From contig CM020508.1 in assembly GCA_009823395.1 (NCBI GenBank), positions 6,922,515 to 6,986,514 on the forward strand: a stretch of DNA of 64,000 bases, read 5' to 3'. A program made the translations under genes and the position numbers. Position 1 is the stretch's first letter, and each line of letters starts with the position of its first letter. Shown one piece after another: positions 32,880 through 44,086 of the stretch. The notes beneath the pieces are model-generated. The model was not told where the DNA came from, made no database searches, and saw only the letters and a list, made by a program, of their open reading frames with translations. The DNA comes from Thamnaconus septentrionalis. Lineage: Eukaryota; Chordata; Actinopteri; Tetraodontiformes; Monacanthidae.

Positions 32880-33010
32880 GGCCGCTCTCGGCAGAGATCA
32901 GGTGGTACACGATGAAGGGCGTTATTACAGTTGGGCAGCTCTTGACTCGGGCTCCGTTAACCTCCGTCGGCATAATGTACTCTAATGTGTTTGAATTCCA
33001 TTTGAACTTT
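32880..33010. promoter_or_regulatory. CNE-like segment
   Basis: A complex, non-repetitive stretch with GGCGTTATTACAGTTGGGC, CATAATGTACTCTAATG and TTTGAATTCCATTTGAAC. The texture is enhancer-like; this is inference only. Confidence 0.25.
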
Positions 33011-33232
33011 CAACCGCCCCGCCGTCCCGTAGCGCGCCGCTGAAAATCGTCCACCAGCTTGCGTGCACACGCGGGGTTGCAATTAGCGAGGGGAGAGAGT
33101 CAAGGGGGTCCTAGAATGTAAAGCTGTTCACATCTCGGTGGCACAGCCGTTGCACTGGTGCTGTAAGATTAAAGGCCGTCCCACCCCTCATTAATCATAT
33201 TACGTGGGTATTATTAATGTACTTTATATAAT
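33011..33232. other. Unique spacer, nothing recognised
   Basis: No gene or known repeat. It ends at a TA tract. Confidence 0.4.
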
Positions 33233-33255
33233 TATATATATATATATATATATAT
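33233..33255. repeat. (TA)n microsatellite
   Basis: About 11 TA units. Confidence 0.95.
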
Positions 33256-33485
33256 TTTCACTTGGAGACAATGAAAAGCGCCTGAAGCTGATTGGAAAAC
33301 TTTTTTTTTTGTTTGAGTGCATCGTGCGAATGCGCTGGGGGGGTTTTTGTGCCAGTGCGGTTCCATGCACTGAAGAGAGGATGTCAATGTAAACACAGTC
33401 AGTCAGTGCAAAGGAATGTGTGAGGCACGCAGCAAAAAAAACAAAAAAAACAAAAAAAAAAGAAAAACCCCAGGGACAAAGTCCA
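33256..33485. other. Spacer with A-rich tail
   Basis: Poly-T at 33,301-33,310 and an AAAAAAAACA repeat at 33,433-33,461. No gene was recognised. Confidence 0.4.
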
Positions 33486-34035
33486 AAGGATGAAGGGAGG
33501 GGAGAAGAAGGGAAGGAAGGAAGAGACGGGGGGGGGGGGGGGAATGAAACGCAGCACAAGAGGGTGAAGCTGAGAGAAAACTGGGTGGAGGGGAGTGAAA
33601 GAGGGGAAGACGAGAAGGTGAGAATGAGAGTGGGAGGACAGGAAACTGGAAGAGATTGCAGAGGGGAAAAAAAGGTGGAGGAGAAGAGCGCCCGGACAAA
33701 GAAGGGAAGGATGAGGACCGCAGGACAAGGAGGGAGAGAAGTGGGAGGCGGCGAAGGGGGGGAGAGTAACACAAAAAAAAAGGGAGGGGGACCTCACCCT
33801 GCGGGTAGATAGATGTAAAGAGGGAGGAGTGGGAGGAGGAACTCTGAGGCAGAGGTGAAGAAAAGAGGGTGCGAGTGGGAGGGATGGCTGCGAGGGAGGG
33901 TTGGCTGGGTGAGGGGCAGAGGTGGGAGTCGTCCATTCATCCAACCTCGGCTGGCGTGAGGAAGGAAAAGCCATGAGGCGACTTCAAAGGGCCGCCGAGG
34001 CCTTGACAGAAAGAGAGAGAGAGAGAGGGGTGAAG
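33486..34035. repeat. Long polypurine tract with G15
   Basis: About 550 bp dominated by G and A on the plus strand, including a run of 15 G (33,528-33,542) and GA repeats at its end. Minus frames of up to 191 codons (Phe/Ser/Leu/Pro) reflect the skew. Mirror-type purine tracts can form H-DNA. Confidence 0.85.
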
Positions 34036-36994
34036 GTTCCTCCATCCAGAGGGAGGTTAGAGGGGCTGCGACTCCTGCTTCCCCGGTGCTGCTGAAACCA
34101 ATTTAGCCGGCGAGCCCCGAGGGGCCCCGCGGAGGGGGCCAGGTCGTAACCGAAGGAGCTGCCGGTGACAAAGAGCAGAGAAACGGAGGGGGTGGGGGGC
34201 AACCTGGAAGTGGCCCTCAACATCCTAGAGTAGAAAGAAAACATAACAAAGCATGGGGCTGTCGTGTACAAATGCTTTAAATAGACGTCATAAATATTAA
34301 AAGACATACAGATCTTCTCTGTCCTCAGGGGACGGGGATGGATTCTTCTATCAGAGACGCAGGCTTGATTTCCAGAGTCTTTTTGTCACAGCGCGAGTCT
34401 ACGTGAATACTTGCGTCGCATGCTAGCACGTTTCTGTGAGCAGGAGAAGTGTTTGCCTTTGGATTCATCTCGTGTATCGTGTGTAAACGAGGCCACAGGA
34501 AGCGAAGGTGACTGGGCCAAAACCACTAGCTATAATGAAGTGGACGCGTGCTCCCATTTGTAGTGGCGTCCTTGACATTAGCCGCTAATTGCTAATAGCT
34601 GCCGAGCCTTTGGCGGAGCCTGCTGCTGGAGCCAGCTCGGAGCGCAGCACAGCAGCCGCTGTCCGCCACCATTTTCTCTTTTCTCTTCATGCAAAAACGA
34701 AAACTGTAGCTACTTTATCTTCGCGCTAATCTCGTTGGCCGCAGCCATTGTCTTCAAATTGCGGCAGCTTCTTGCTTCCGGAGTTTGCTTCTGGTCTCGA
34801 TGCCTTTCGCCTCCCTCTCCACAAAGGCAATGTTGTGCAATGGAGGCCCGACTAGGCCGCTTTTCACTGGGTTCTGGCAAGACGGATGAACGCTCCCTGC
34901 GCAGAAAGGAGCAAAACAGACGGCGAACCGCTCCGAGGCGAATGTAAAGTCACGCCGCGTCTCACATTCATTCGGCGGCGCAACACGTTCGTGAAAAGAT
35001 GCCGTTTCGTGGACCGTGTTCGTGTTGTGTTTCGTCGTGATGTTTTTACGACCCCCACCGTCACATTCTCCGCCGAAACATATGGAATTACTGTACGCGC
35101 GAGAAGTGGCAGGAAAAACCATAAAACACGAGCCCGCTCTGTGAAAGGAGACACTCAACGCAAACATCCGCGTGCACGCACGCACGCACGCACACAACGA
35201 CTGGGAACATCGGCGGCACGTTGCAAAAGGCAGCGGGGTGGGGTGGCGTCTCTGCGAGCGTCAGGGCGTGGGCACGTTTAGCACGCATACGTACATTCCT
35301 TTTATACATTTAATGACGTGCACAATCTGGATTCGTGCGCGGACGGTAGGAAGCTGCGGCGGCGGCGGCGGGCGGTGAGTCATCAGAAATGCCTCGGCTC
35401 TGGTCTCAACTGCCCGGCTGCCCTTTGTGAAGCTGACCGTATGGTATGTAAACAGGCTGGAGCCCAGTGAAGTGGGCCGCTCTGACACAGTGAACAAAAA
35501 AAAAAAGACAAAAGAAGAAAGAAGGGGAGAGGGGGGTGACTCAGACGCAGTCAGAGGGGAATAAATGAGCAGCATATGGGCCTAAAGAAGAGAGAGGGAG
35601 GGGGAAAGAAAGGACTTATCAAGCAGGCAGGTAGCAGAGAGGCAGAGGGTGTCCGGAGTTTGTGGAACAAGAAGAGAGGAAGTACAATTAAAAAGCTGCA
35701 GGGGGGAGTGCTGAGAGCTATACGAGGCCGTAGGTGTGCCCGTAACTGAGAGAGGGTGTTTACAGTACACCACTTTCCGTGTGAAGACGTGGGTGGCTGC
35801 GGCTGTGTGCCTGCGTGTGTGTGTGTGTGTGTGAGTGCTGGAGGTGTCCAACCCTTTCGCTGCTCACTGCCGTCGAGGCCCCCGCCGTCGATTTTTTTAA
35901 GCACAGGGTCCGAGAGCCGAGATCTTGGAGCGGCTCGGGTCACAGTTCCGAGAAAGACGGAGGCGGATTCACAAGTAGCAAAAAAAAAAAAAAAAAAAAA
36001 AGTTGCCGCTGTTGTTGTGTTTTCACAGAGTGGCAAAAATAAAATCCGGAATGATAACATCAGGCCAGGGTGTCTTCTGCACGAGCGAGCGTCGGTGTGT
36101 TTACAAGTGTCTCTGCAGCTATACTGAAACAGGAACATCAAGAACCAGTGAGTCACTCCCAAAGTGAATGACTCTCTGGTTCTCACAATGCATGGCGGTG
36201 AGGATGGATTGGCGTTGCCTTCTCAGTTGCTTCGAAACACGTCTCAGTCAGTGCACGCTGAAAAGACAATGCAAGCTTTGAGTCGCGCTCAGTTATGAAA
36301 AAGTAAAGCTCCACATTATGAGTTAAAGGTAATAATAAATATCTGAGTAAATATCGACTCTCTTCTGCTCTTTTGTTCTCACTCATCCTCACCCGGCACC
36401 ACCTTCCCTCTGGACCCAGCGGATCAACTTCCATCCGGAATTTGAGAATCAGGATCAGCTTAAGGTTTCTCAAGGACGATTGCCTTTGATCACTGTCGCC
36501 TCAGTGGTTGCTCTTGTGGGAGCAGCTGAGAGAGTGGCGTGAACTAGCTTGACACCAAAAATGCCCTAAAATAATAAAAAAAAACAAAAAACAAGGCAAA
36601 TTTAACTGTAATTACCTAAAAGGTGGATTCCAGGTCCAGGTCTTGAATGCAAATGACAGGAAAATGTAGCAGGAGACGAACAGGCAGTTTGATTTGGTAC
36701 CCATGGAAACAAAGGCACTCCACTGGATCATTATTGCAAACACAGAGCAGAGCCACAAGAAAGGCGCTCTAAGTTCTGACCCTCGGCAGTGGTCATGAAC
36801 GTTGCGTGGGGTCCTACCTGAATGAAGGTCTTGGGGGTCCTAGGACTCACTGGAGTGGAGGGACTCCCAGGTGCCCAAGTAGCAGCTCAGGGTTCCCAAA
36901 GAGGAGGCTGGAAGTTTTGCTGCTATGAAGGAGACCCTGGGATACAAATTTCCCTTTCAAGAGTTTATATATATATATGTGTGTAAATGGGAAC
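34036..36994. other. Unique, CpG-rich in part
   Basis: 34,610-35,260 is CpG-rich with words such as CGCGCTAATCTCGTTGGCC. Small runs include (GCAC) at 35,171-35,195, (GGC) at 35,357-35,370, TG at 35,816-35,832 and poly-A at 35,980-36,001. An RFX-like GTACCCATGGAAAC (11 of 14) lies at 36,697. Frames up to 211 codons cross low-complexity tracts. No gene was recognised. Confidence 0.35.
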
Positions 36995-37073
36995 GCAATA
37001 CATTTCATTACATTACGTTTTCTCCATAATCACTGTCATTTCCAATGACTATTAAACAAACTATCTATCTAAG
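36995..37073 (+). mobile_element. Possible LINE 3'-tail fragment
   Basis: CAATACATTTCATTACATTA, then CACTGTCATTTCC and AATGACTATTAAACAAACTA, ends in TCTATCTA. This resembles the CAATGACAATAAA-type 3' end plus a short repeat tail. It is weak. Confidence 0.3.
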
Positions 37074-37124
37074 ACTTTTTTTTTTTTGGCCTGCCTGAAA
37101 ACCTTCCATGGGCGATCAGCTATT

Positions 37125-37157
37125 AAAAAACAAACAAACAAACAAACAAACAAAAAA
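37125..37157. repeat. (AAAC)n tetranucleotide repeat
   Basis: About seven AAAC units. Confidence 0.95.
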
Positions 37158-38404
37158 CTACATGTGCACATTTGCTCCTTCTGTCTGGTACCTGATGACC
37201 ACAACGTGGGCTTAAACACACTCTGGGAGAGAAGCAGCGTTCCAATGAATTTTATAGGGACGCACCACTTTGAAAGGAATCAATAGGGATACAACGACCT
37301 CATTTCAGCGATGCACACGCAGCACAAAAAGACTGGCCCGGGGTGAAAATAAGTGTTTACCAAGGGAAATGGAAATGCTAAAATAAAAAAAAATGATCAG
37401 GCTGCTAGATGGGGCATAATGAGCATTCCCCTGATGGAGATTAAGTTGGACATAATAGATCCCACATTCCTGCGCGCTGCCTTTTAATAGAGCCACCATG
37501 GCCTCTCTCTCTCTCCCCCTCTGAAAAGTGCGGCGCTCGGCCCGGACACCCAAAGGTCCTGGCTGACCTAGTTAGTCGCTCCCCGCGGTGGCTTTTCACC
37601 AGTTGCTGTGACAGCCGCGCCTCACATGCGAGCTCCGTTTTTAGCCGCCTCACATCCTATGATACTCTCGAAACGGCTGCTCACTTCTCTTCTCGTCTCT
37701 TCTCTTCTCGCCTCCCACATCTCCGCATCGGCGGTCCAGTTTCACTAGTGCAGGTGACAAACAGGGGACACTGGGGGCGGGGGGCGGGGCCAGTGGGACT
37801 AGCCGCACCGCTTCGGCCCGCGGCTGCAAAGCTTTTTGTTTTTGTTTTTTGCCGCGTGTGGTTAAGAGGCACGCGTGGGCCTTGCATGCGCCGTGGCATT
37901 CACGTTGTTTCATTCTAGGAACTCGAGTCTCTCCCGGAAGACATTTAAATTCAAGTAGACAGAAGTGGGCCGTGGGTGTTTTTTTGGTGCGAGCACCTGA
38001 GATCGTCAGGCGGCCGCTGCAGGGGGGCGGCGAGCGGTTGTGTTACTCAAACCCAACTTCCTGTCCTTCGCCGGCTTCACCTTCTGATCTTTGCACTCCA
38101 CCTGCATGGTGACAAAGTGACCGGGACTCTTTTGTGTGTGTATTCTTTTTTATATAGACCTGCTGCAGTAGATTTAACCCCTTGTTTGCAACCCGCTGCT
38201 AATATCTGATGTTTCAGCATGTGTGCAACGTGCACAAAAACAAGGGGGAGTTGTCAGGGGGTGGAGCCTAGCGCCTGGCTTAGTTTAGAAACTGTCGAAA
38301 CACACATCGCTACTAGAAAAGGTGGATCAAGTCTTTTGAGACATTTTGCATTTTGCACACATTTTCATAAAGCACATTGGAATACGATAGCGTTTGAGGA
38401 AAGA
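37158..38404. other. Unique sequence with G-quadruplex candidate
   Basis: GGGG, GGGGG, GGGGGG and GGGG runs at 37,765-37,790 meet the quadruplex rule. 37,390-37,500 is moderately TAAT-rich. (TCTTC/TCTCG) repeats lie near 37,684-37,712. No gene was recognised. Confidence 0.4.
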
Positions 38405-38410
38405 TTATAT

Positions 38411-38435
38411 TAGATTAGATTAGATTAGATTAGAT
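38411..38435. repeat. (TAGAT)5 repeat
   Basis: Five perfect units directly abutting the retroposon-like fragment that follows. Confidence 0.95.
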
Positions 38436-38520
38436 GAGTACTTTATTGATCCTGTAGGAAATGCAGTTCCTCAGCTGCATCACAGTCACACACAGTGCAA
38501 TAAGTACAGTACTACAGTAC
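38436..38520. mobile_element. Retroposon 3'-end-like fragment
   Basis: GTACTTTATTGATCCTGTAG then GAAATGCAGTTCCTCAG fits the common fish repeat end 'ACTTTATTGATCCC..GGGAAATT'. The abutting (TAGAT)5 would be its simple-repeat tail. The family is not assigned. Confidence 0.5.
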
Positions 38521-38639
38521 AAAACTGACACGCCTTGAGCTCCTAGCTGCTCTTAGTTTGAGGCCTTTTATTCTCTGCAGTCGAAGCCTGGATACGATAT
38601 CTGGGCTCCCATTGGTTACCAAGGTGATCTCATAATTAC

Positions 38640-39843
38640 CTCTTCTCACTTCGCTTCAAACGCGCGCTCGCACCACGCGAATAATCCAACCCCCTTCCAT
38701 ATCTTACTTTCCATAGCGGCGTGACAGTGAATCACCGGCAGCGTAGTATCGCCGGTAAAGAGCCCCGCCCCCTCGGCCCACCAGCCCCGCCCCCGCCGCG
38801 GGGCCCTGCCAGCAGTTATTTCAAATAAGCTTTAATGGGCAGCGCTGCACGCACACAACAACTCGCCTTCCACCCGATACGCAGAGGTGAAAGTGTGAGT
38901 GGGCAGAGGCAGCTGTCATTTGTGAGATGGGGACGAGTGACGAATGACGGGAGGAGGAGGAGGAGGGGAGGGGAGGAGGAGGAGTGGAGGGGAAGGGAGA
39001 GGGGAGGGGAGATACATCCCAGAGCGCGTCGTGACTCCCATCCTGACCCGCGCAGTGACCAGCGAGAGTGGGAGGAAGAGAGGAAGGCTGAGAAACAAGA
39101 GAGCGACGGCCTGATGTGGAGGAAGGAGAGAAAAAAAGGGAGGCGGGGACGAGAGAAAAACAACAGCGAAAGGGAAAAAAGGAAAAAGCAGACAAACGTG
39201 GGTCGGCCAGTTTTAATTTTGTTCGCGGTGACTCGAAGGACGCGGCGTTAGGTTGGGGGGGTGTTTGGTAGGTAGGTGGGTGTTAAGAGTTTGTCATCCG
39301 TCGCTCACACTCTTTCTTTCTCTCCTTCTTCCCCTCCTGCTCCCTCCTTCCACGCCTCTGTCCTGCTGCTTCCAGCTCCTCGTGGGAGTTGCGCGGCGAC
39401 GGCAAATAAACACAGAGAGGTTGTTTATTCCCGCCGCTGGGCAGGGGAGGAGGAGGAGGAGTCGGGTGGGGGGTGTGATAAACAGCAGCGCATTATTAAC
39501 CTTGCCTCACCTCGCCCGGGGTCTCGTCTCCTCGGCCCACTAATTGATGACGGAGGACACTCGCTCGTCAACCAAGGCGCCGCCGCCTCTCTCACGACGG
39601 ACCGGCGAGCTTCCGAGAGCCTCGACTCGTCCGGGTGCGAGCCGCCGACCACGGCCACAGCCGAGGCAGGTGGACGCGGCGGGACGCAGACTGACGGACG
39701 GACGTCCAGACGGCAGAAGGGAGGCTGGAGACGACTGGTTTGGAGACGCCAGTCTCCTGACGGAGGCCTCGCCGCTCGTCCACCCCGAAAAGAATCACAG
39801 GAAGCACGTCAGTGGCGCTTCCCATCAGGCAATGCAGGATGTG
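38640..39843 (+). promoter_or_regulatory. CpG-rich block with GC boxes, possible promoter
   Basis: Two GC-box clusters (GAGCCCCGCCCCCTC near 38,760 and AGCCCCGCCCCCGCC near 38,784) are followed by purine-rich and then strongly CpG-rich sequence (39,530-39,800). There is no TATA motif. A plus frame of 209 codons (39,276-39,905) and one of 101 codons (39,544-39,849) are Arg/Pro/Ala-rich and run into a transposon, so coding is doubtful. The block could be a CpG-island-type promoter or simply GC-rich DNA. Orientation is not secure. Confidence 0.25.
38949..39012. repeat. (GGA)n / GGGGA purine tract
   Basis: Imperfect GGA and GGGGA units. Confidence 0.9.
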
Positions 39844-39851
39844 TTCTAGAG

Positions 39852-39899
39852 CAGCGGCCCCCAAGCTTTATTGCACCACGGCCCGGTTGGGGACCGCTG
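39852..39899. mobile_element. Ultra-short hAT-type MITE
   Basis: CAGCGGCCCCCAAGC at the left is the inverted counterpart of GGTTGGGGACCGCTG at the right (13 of 15 pairs). The 48-bp body is flanked by 8-bp direct repeats, TTCTAGAG (39,844-39,851) and TTCTAGAA (39,900-39,907), 7 of 8 identical. CAGCGGTCCCCAACC ends and 8-bp target duplications are what I recall of a widespread vertebrate hAT group. The inner part, GCACCACGGCCCGG, also fits that group. All coding sequence is deleted. Confidence 0.8.
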
Positions 39900-39907
39900 T
39901 TCTAGAA

Positions 39908-40601
39908 AATAATTATAATGATGATGATAATGTATAGAGCAGCTGTATTCACTATATAAATAGAACAGAAGCAGTTGAATGGTTTGCTGCTGTGTGTAGC
40001 GGCAGGTGTTTGAGTTCACTGCTCTGCTCGTCCTCTATGCGTTGAACTGTAGCTGTTTAAGCCTTCTGCTTCTGCTCACCGTCGCTCCCATGTGTCTCCT
40101 CGGCCCACCGCAATAAACTCACCGACTGTTTGGGAATCTCCATGATAGAAAGTCTCTCTCAGCGGTTAGTCTACAAAAAGGAAACATCCTTTTTCATTTT
40201 ACATCTCTGGCTCACATGTGCTGCTCCTCCCCCCGCTCCTCCTCCTCCTCCTGCTCGACGCGTCAGAGCCAAAAATATCCGGGCCAATTAACCCGGAGCG
40301 TCAAGTTTTTCTCAAAACATTCGTAAACTAACGCTGCCCACACAGACTTTCTGCTGTGAAACTCCCCAATTTTAGAATCGGCGTGGACTGAGCAAAAAAT
40401 AAATAAATAAAGAGGAAAAAAAATCTGACAGGCTGACCAGAGAGCCGGAGAGCAAAGAGGAGAAGCAGGGCGGGTGGAGAGGGAGGGGGTTTGCGAGCAT
40501 CCTCCTTCTTCACATTTAGCTCTCTGTGGGTTAAGTGGGAGCGGCAGCGCTGCAATGAGAGGCTGCTGCTGCTCGGTGGAGACGTGTAGAAAGAGAGAGA
40601 G

Positions 40602-40604
<3 letters not shown>
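39908..40604. other. Unique sequence, nothing recognised
   Basis: Contains ATGATGATGATAATG near 39,918 and (CTC)n at 40,235-40,252. No gene was recognised. Confidence 0.4.

Positions 40605-40645
<41 letters not shown>
40605..40645. repeat. (GA)20 microsatellite
   Basis: Uninterrupted GA array. Frames over 130 codons through it are Arg-Glu or Leu-Ser artefacts. Confidence 0.97.
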
Positions 40646-40648
<3 letters not shown>

Positions 40649-41107
40649 AACGGCGAGCGGCGGCGCGTCTGTCTGACATTCTGGCACACATGCTTGGGCT
40701 GGGTGTGTACCTGCTCCTCTGCACAGCACGGCCTGACAGAGAGGCGATAATTAGCTCGTGCTGTACGACGCTTGACCCGACTCATCGCCGGCCGGGGAAA
40801 AAAACAAAAAAAAGAAAAGCACCAGCAGCCTGTTTTGTCTGGCCGAGGGGGAGGAGGGACGGGAGGGGAGGGGCTTCACCGGTGCGATCCAGCTTCCTTC
40901 CTCTGCTTTGACCCCAACAGCCCCTCCGAGGTTCGCACCTCCCACCGCACCGGGGTCTCCTCTTCTCTGACCTCCGTCAGGAGGTGGCCGGAGCCCCGAG
41001 GCGCAGCGCCGCCTGCCCACCAGGGGAGACGCCGGCGAGCAGAGCAACACACCAGGTCGGCCGGGGGCAGGACAGCTGATGTCTGCTCAGCGTACAACCA
41101 CACACCA

Positions 41108-41108
<1 letters not shown>
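40646..41108. other. GC-rich unique sequence
   Basis: A CTCF-like word CCACCAGGGGAGAC (12 of 14) lies at 41,017-41,030. The 150-codon plus frame is low-complexity. No gene was recognised. Confidence 0.35.

Positions 41109-41142
<34 letters not shown>
41109..41142. repeat. (CA)17 microsatellite
   Basis: Uninterrupted CA array. Confidence 0.97.
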
Positions 41143-41144
<2 letters not shown>

Positions 41145-43267
41145 CAGCAAAACCAAAGAGGCAGGAGAACGCAATCCCACCTAGCTTCTGTCAGGACCTC
41201 CACCAGGACACCAGGGGATGCTGAGTGCAGCCGAGGGAGGGGGGTGGAAAAAGGGAAAACGGCAGAGCAGGATGGATGTGCTGGTGGTGCTGGTGGTGGT
41301 GGAGGAGGCAGAAGCATTGATTTTTGCTTTATCGTTTGAGAAAAACCTGTTTTCTTGGAGAAATCTGTCACTGAATTATTTACACGGTCATTCAATTTTG
41401 ATGCGTCTTCACTCCCTCGCTGGAAAACTCCAAGTTCCTGACTGAGCCGGAGAGGCATCGCATAGCTCCACCTCACCCTGCCCTCCTCCTGCTCCTCCCC
41501 CGCCCGCTCCCTCCCTCCTACCGCAGACACACACAGACACGTCTGTCCGTCTTACACCTCCCTCCTCATCCTCTCTAGCTGTGCGTGTGTGTGGTGAGCG
41601 TGTTTGCCGCTGAAATGGGAGGGGATGGAGAGATCGAGAGGGAGAATTAGATCATGTAATGAGAGCTGCTGGCAGTGTGACTAAATTGGCTAACTATAGC
41701 TAACAACATTACACGCTGTCCATCTGGGGCCGAGCCTATCCTCCCTCTGCTCTCGCTGGAATACTACTAAGAGCAGCAGCCGTCGTGCAGCACAGGACTC
41801 CCACCATCACGTCATCCCCGACCCCCCCACCCGCCAGAAAAAAAGAAAAAAAAAAATCAGAAAAATATATCAACAGGAATGCTAATGCGTTGAAGAGTTG
41901 CAGGTTCACTACCCTCATCGATACCCTTCGTGTTTGCGAAAATGTCAAATTTACATTTTAACATCGTCGATGGATTGAATCCAATCCGCCTGCCTCGATA
42001 ATTTCATTTGTCAATTACCAGCCGCATATACATTAATATGTGGTGATTCACACCCTCCCACCCTCCCCCCGCTACCACATGATGTATTTTTTTTCCTTCC
42101 TCTCCTTTCTAGAGATGGGGGTGAAAAAAAAACAAACACCAAGAAAAAAAAAGTCTGTCAGGTCCTGTGAAGTGCCCCCCCCTGCTGTCCGACTCCACCA
42201 CTGGCAGCTCGCCTGAAGGAGGCCAGCGCCAGGCAATCTGTGCTCCGGCAACCAACGCTGACCCGACACCTGCCTGACACCCAGCGCCTTCCAAGAGTGT
42301 GGGCACTGGGCAGATGCTCCAAAGGAGGTGGGGGGACGAGAAGGGGGTTGGAGTGGGGGGGGGGTGAATGGAAGGATGTTGCTCCATCAGAACAGGCTGG
42401 AGGTGGAGGCGCGGGAGTTTGTTTTTCTGAGTGGCTGCGAGCTTTTGCGACTTGGAAGTTGCCGCAGTGTCTTGCGCCCAAAAGTTGCTCGGAGACGATC
42501 AGGTTTAGCAAATCTGAGGCAGCAACCGTCTCCATCTTTGTTTATGTATGGAGTAGATTCCAGCTCGAAAAGTCCACTCATCCATCTTGCAAAACTCCAG
42601 CAGGAGGCGTTTTCAGTTCTGGGTTTTTTTTCACGGATTCCACAGCCAATCAGCTTCCTTTCAGCTGTGACTTTTTCGTGTTATTTAAAACACAAAGATC
42701 AGCATGGAGGGCTGTTCTTGGTGGACATGTTTCCACTCTTGCAGTTTAGTGAAACACTGCAGCCGCTGACGACTCGTGACGTGACAAAGGGATTCATCCA
42801 ATCGTTTCCAAGACACGTTGAAATATCATGTACACAAATTTGTGTCGAGCAGGACTTCATTTGACTTCAATATTGTAGGATAAATATTACCTGCAAGATC
42901 TCTGGTGTCGGCCTGCTGCTGCGAGAGAAAGTGAATATTAGCGTGTTAGCCGTAGTCGCTAGGGAAGTTGTGCAAGTTTTTCTCCAATTGGAAGGTGAAT
43001 CGGGACGGGCGATGGGGGTGGACGGCGGAGGTGAGACGCACAGGAGAGCAAATAAAAGAAGGGCAGCTGGAGAAGGGGAGAGAATGAAAGCGGGGGGATA
43101 ATGGCCGAGTAGTAATAGCGCGGGGCTCCCGGGCAAAGATGAAATATTTGCAATTCCAGCGGGTCCCTGGGCTGCAGGCTCTCACTCCATTTGTATGGAA
43201 ATGAGTTTGTCTTTCTTTTCTTAGCGCGGAGGAGAGTGGGGAGAGGGCGAGAGGGCCGCAGACAGGA
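41143..43267. other. Unique sequence, partly TAAT-rich
   Basis: 41,635-41,720 and 41,940-42,050 have complex TAAT-containing sequence (CAATTACCAGCCGC, ATTAATATGTGG). 42,310-42,365 is G-rich. Frames of up to 178 codons at 42,240-42,864 have no recognisable domain. No gene was called. Confidence 0.35.
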
Positions 43268-43323
43268 GGGAAGGGAAGGGAAGGGAAGGGCAGGGAAGGG
43301 AAGGGAAGGGCAGGGAAGGGAAG
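43268..43323. repeat. (AAGGG)n array with GGGCA variants
   Basis: Pentanucleotide array in which a C variant recurs every 20 bp, giving a small higher-order period. Confidence 0.95.
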
Positions 43324-44008
43324 ACTGTAACGGATATTGTAATTCCTGCCGATGCCGTCGGACGGCTGGTTTCTCGGCCGGCGCCGCATACGGAGCGAAC
43401 GAATCGGTGCTGTTGATGACAGACTGATGCATGCGGCGGCCTCACAGGGAGCGATATTGCTGTTCAAAACCCTTTTTCTCTTTCACTGTCGTCTGTTATT
43501 GACAAGTCTTCTCGCCGAGCTCTCCGTCCCGGCGTCCGTCCGTCCGTCCGTCTCCGATCCTGGATCTCAGCTCAGCCCTGCTTTTCAATTTGCGCCAGAT
43601 AATTGGCAGATGTTGTGAAAGGGGTCTCTTGTTTTGTTGTTGTTGTCTGTTTCGTTGCTATTCTCAGCTGCTCCTGCGCGTCTCCGCGTGTGCCTCGGCG
43701 GCCCGTGGTCGCATGCTGTGCGGCGCCGCTGCAGACGCGTTTACGGCCAGCTGCGCGTCTCCTCCGGGAGGGCTGAAGACGAGCTGGCATCCCCTCCACG
43801 ACACCCTACTCTGTGACCGTGCCCCTCCCTCCCCGTCCCTTCGCCCCGGCTGCCCTCACCCCTCTCCTCCCCTCCTGCCTCTGAGTCACGGCCGCCAGCC
43901 ACAAGTCTGCAGAATGAGTCTGAGTCATGGCTCGGCTCTCGTGAGATGGGCCCTGCCGTCTGCCCGACCACAGACGTGAGATGTGAGAGAAAAATGGGAA
44001 ATGAGAGA
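43324..44008. other. GC-rich unique sequence
   Basis: Includes (GTCC)n at 43,531-43,551. 43,670-43,900 is CpG- and C-rich with a 129-codon Arg/Ser/Pro-rich plus frame. No domain is recognised. Confidence 0.35.
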
Positions 44009-44024
44009 GCGAGCACGTGCTCGC
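44009..44024. promoter_or_regulatory. 16-bp perfect palindrome with E-box
   Basis: GCGAGCACGTGCTCGC is self-complementary and centred on CACGTG. It sits 7 bp before an AC array. Confidence 0.45.
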
Positions 44025-44028
44025 ACAT

Positions 44029-44030
<2 letters not shown>

Positions 44031-44084
<54 letters not shown>
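44031..44084. repeat. (AC)27 microsatellite
   Basis: Uninterrupted AC array. Confidence 0.98.

Positions 44085-44086
<2 letters not shown>

Noticed and set aside
33399..33974. 177-191-codon minus-strand frames
   Set aside because: Direct products of the polypurine tract, which lacks stop codons on the pyrimidine strand.
39276..39905. 209-codon plus-strand frame in the CpG-rich block
   Set aside because: Arg/Gly/Pro-rich composition, and it runs into a hAT remnant at its end. Kept only as a possible promoter region.
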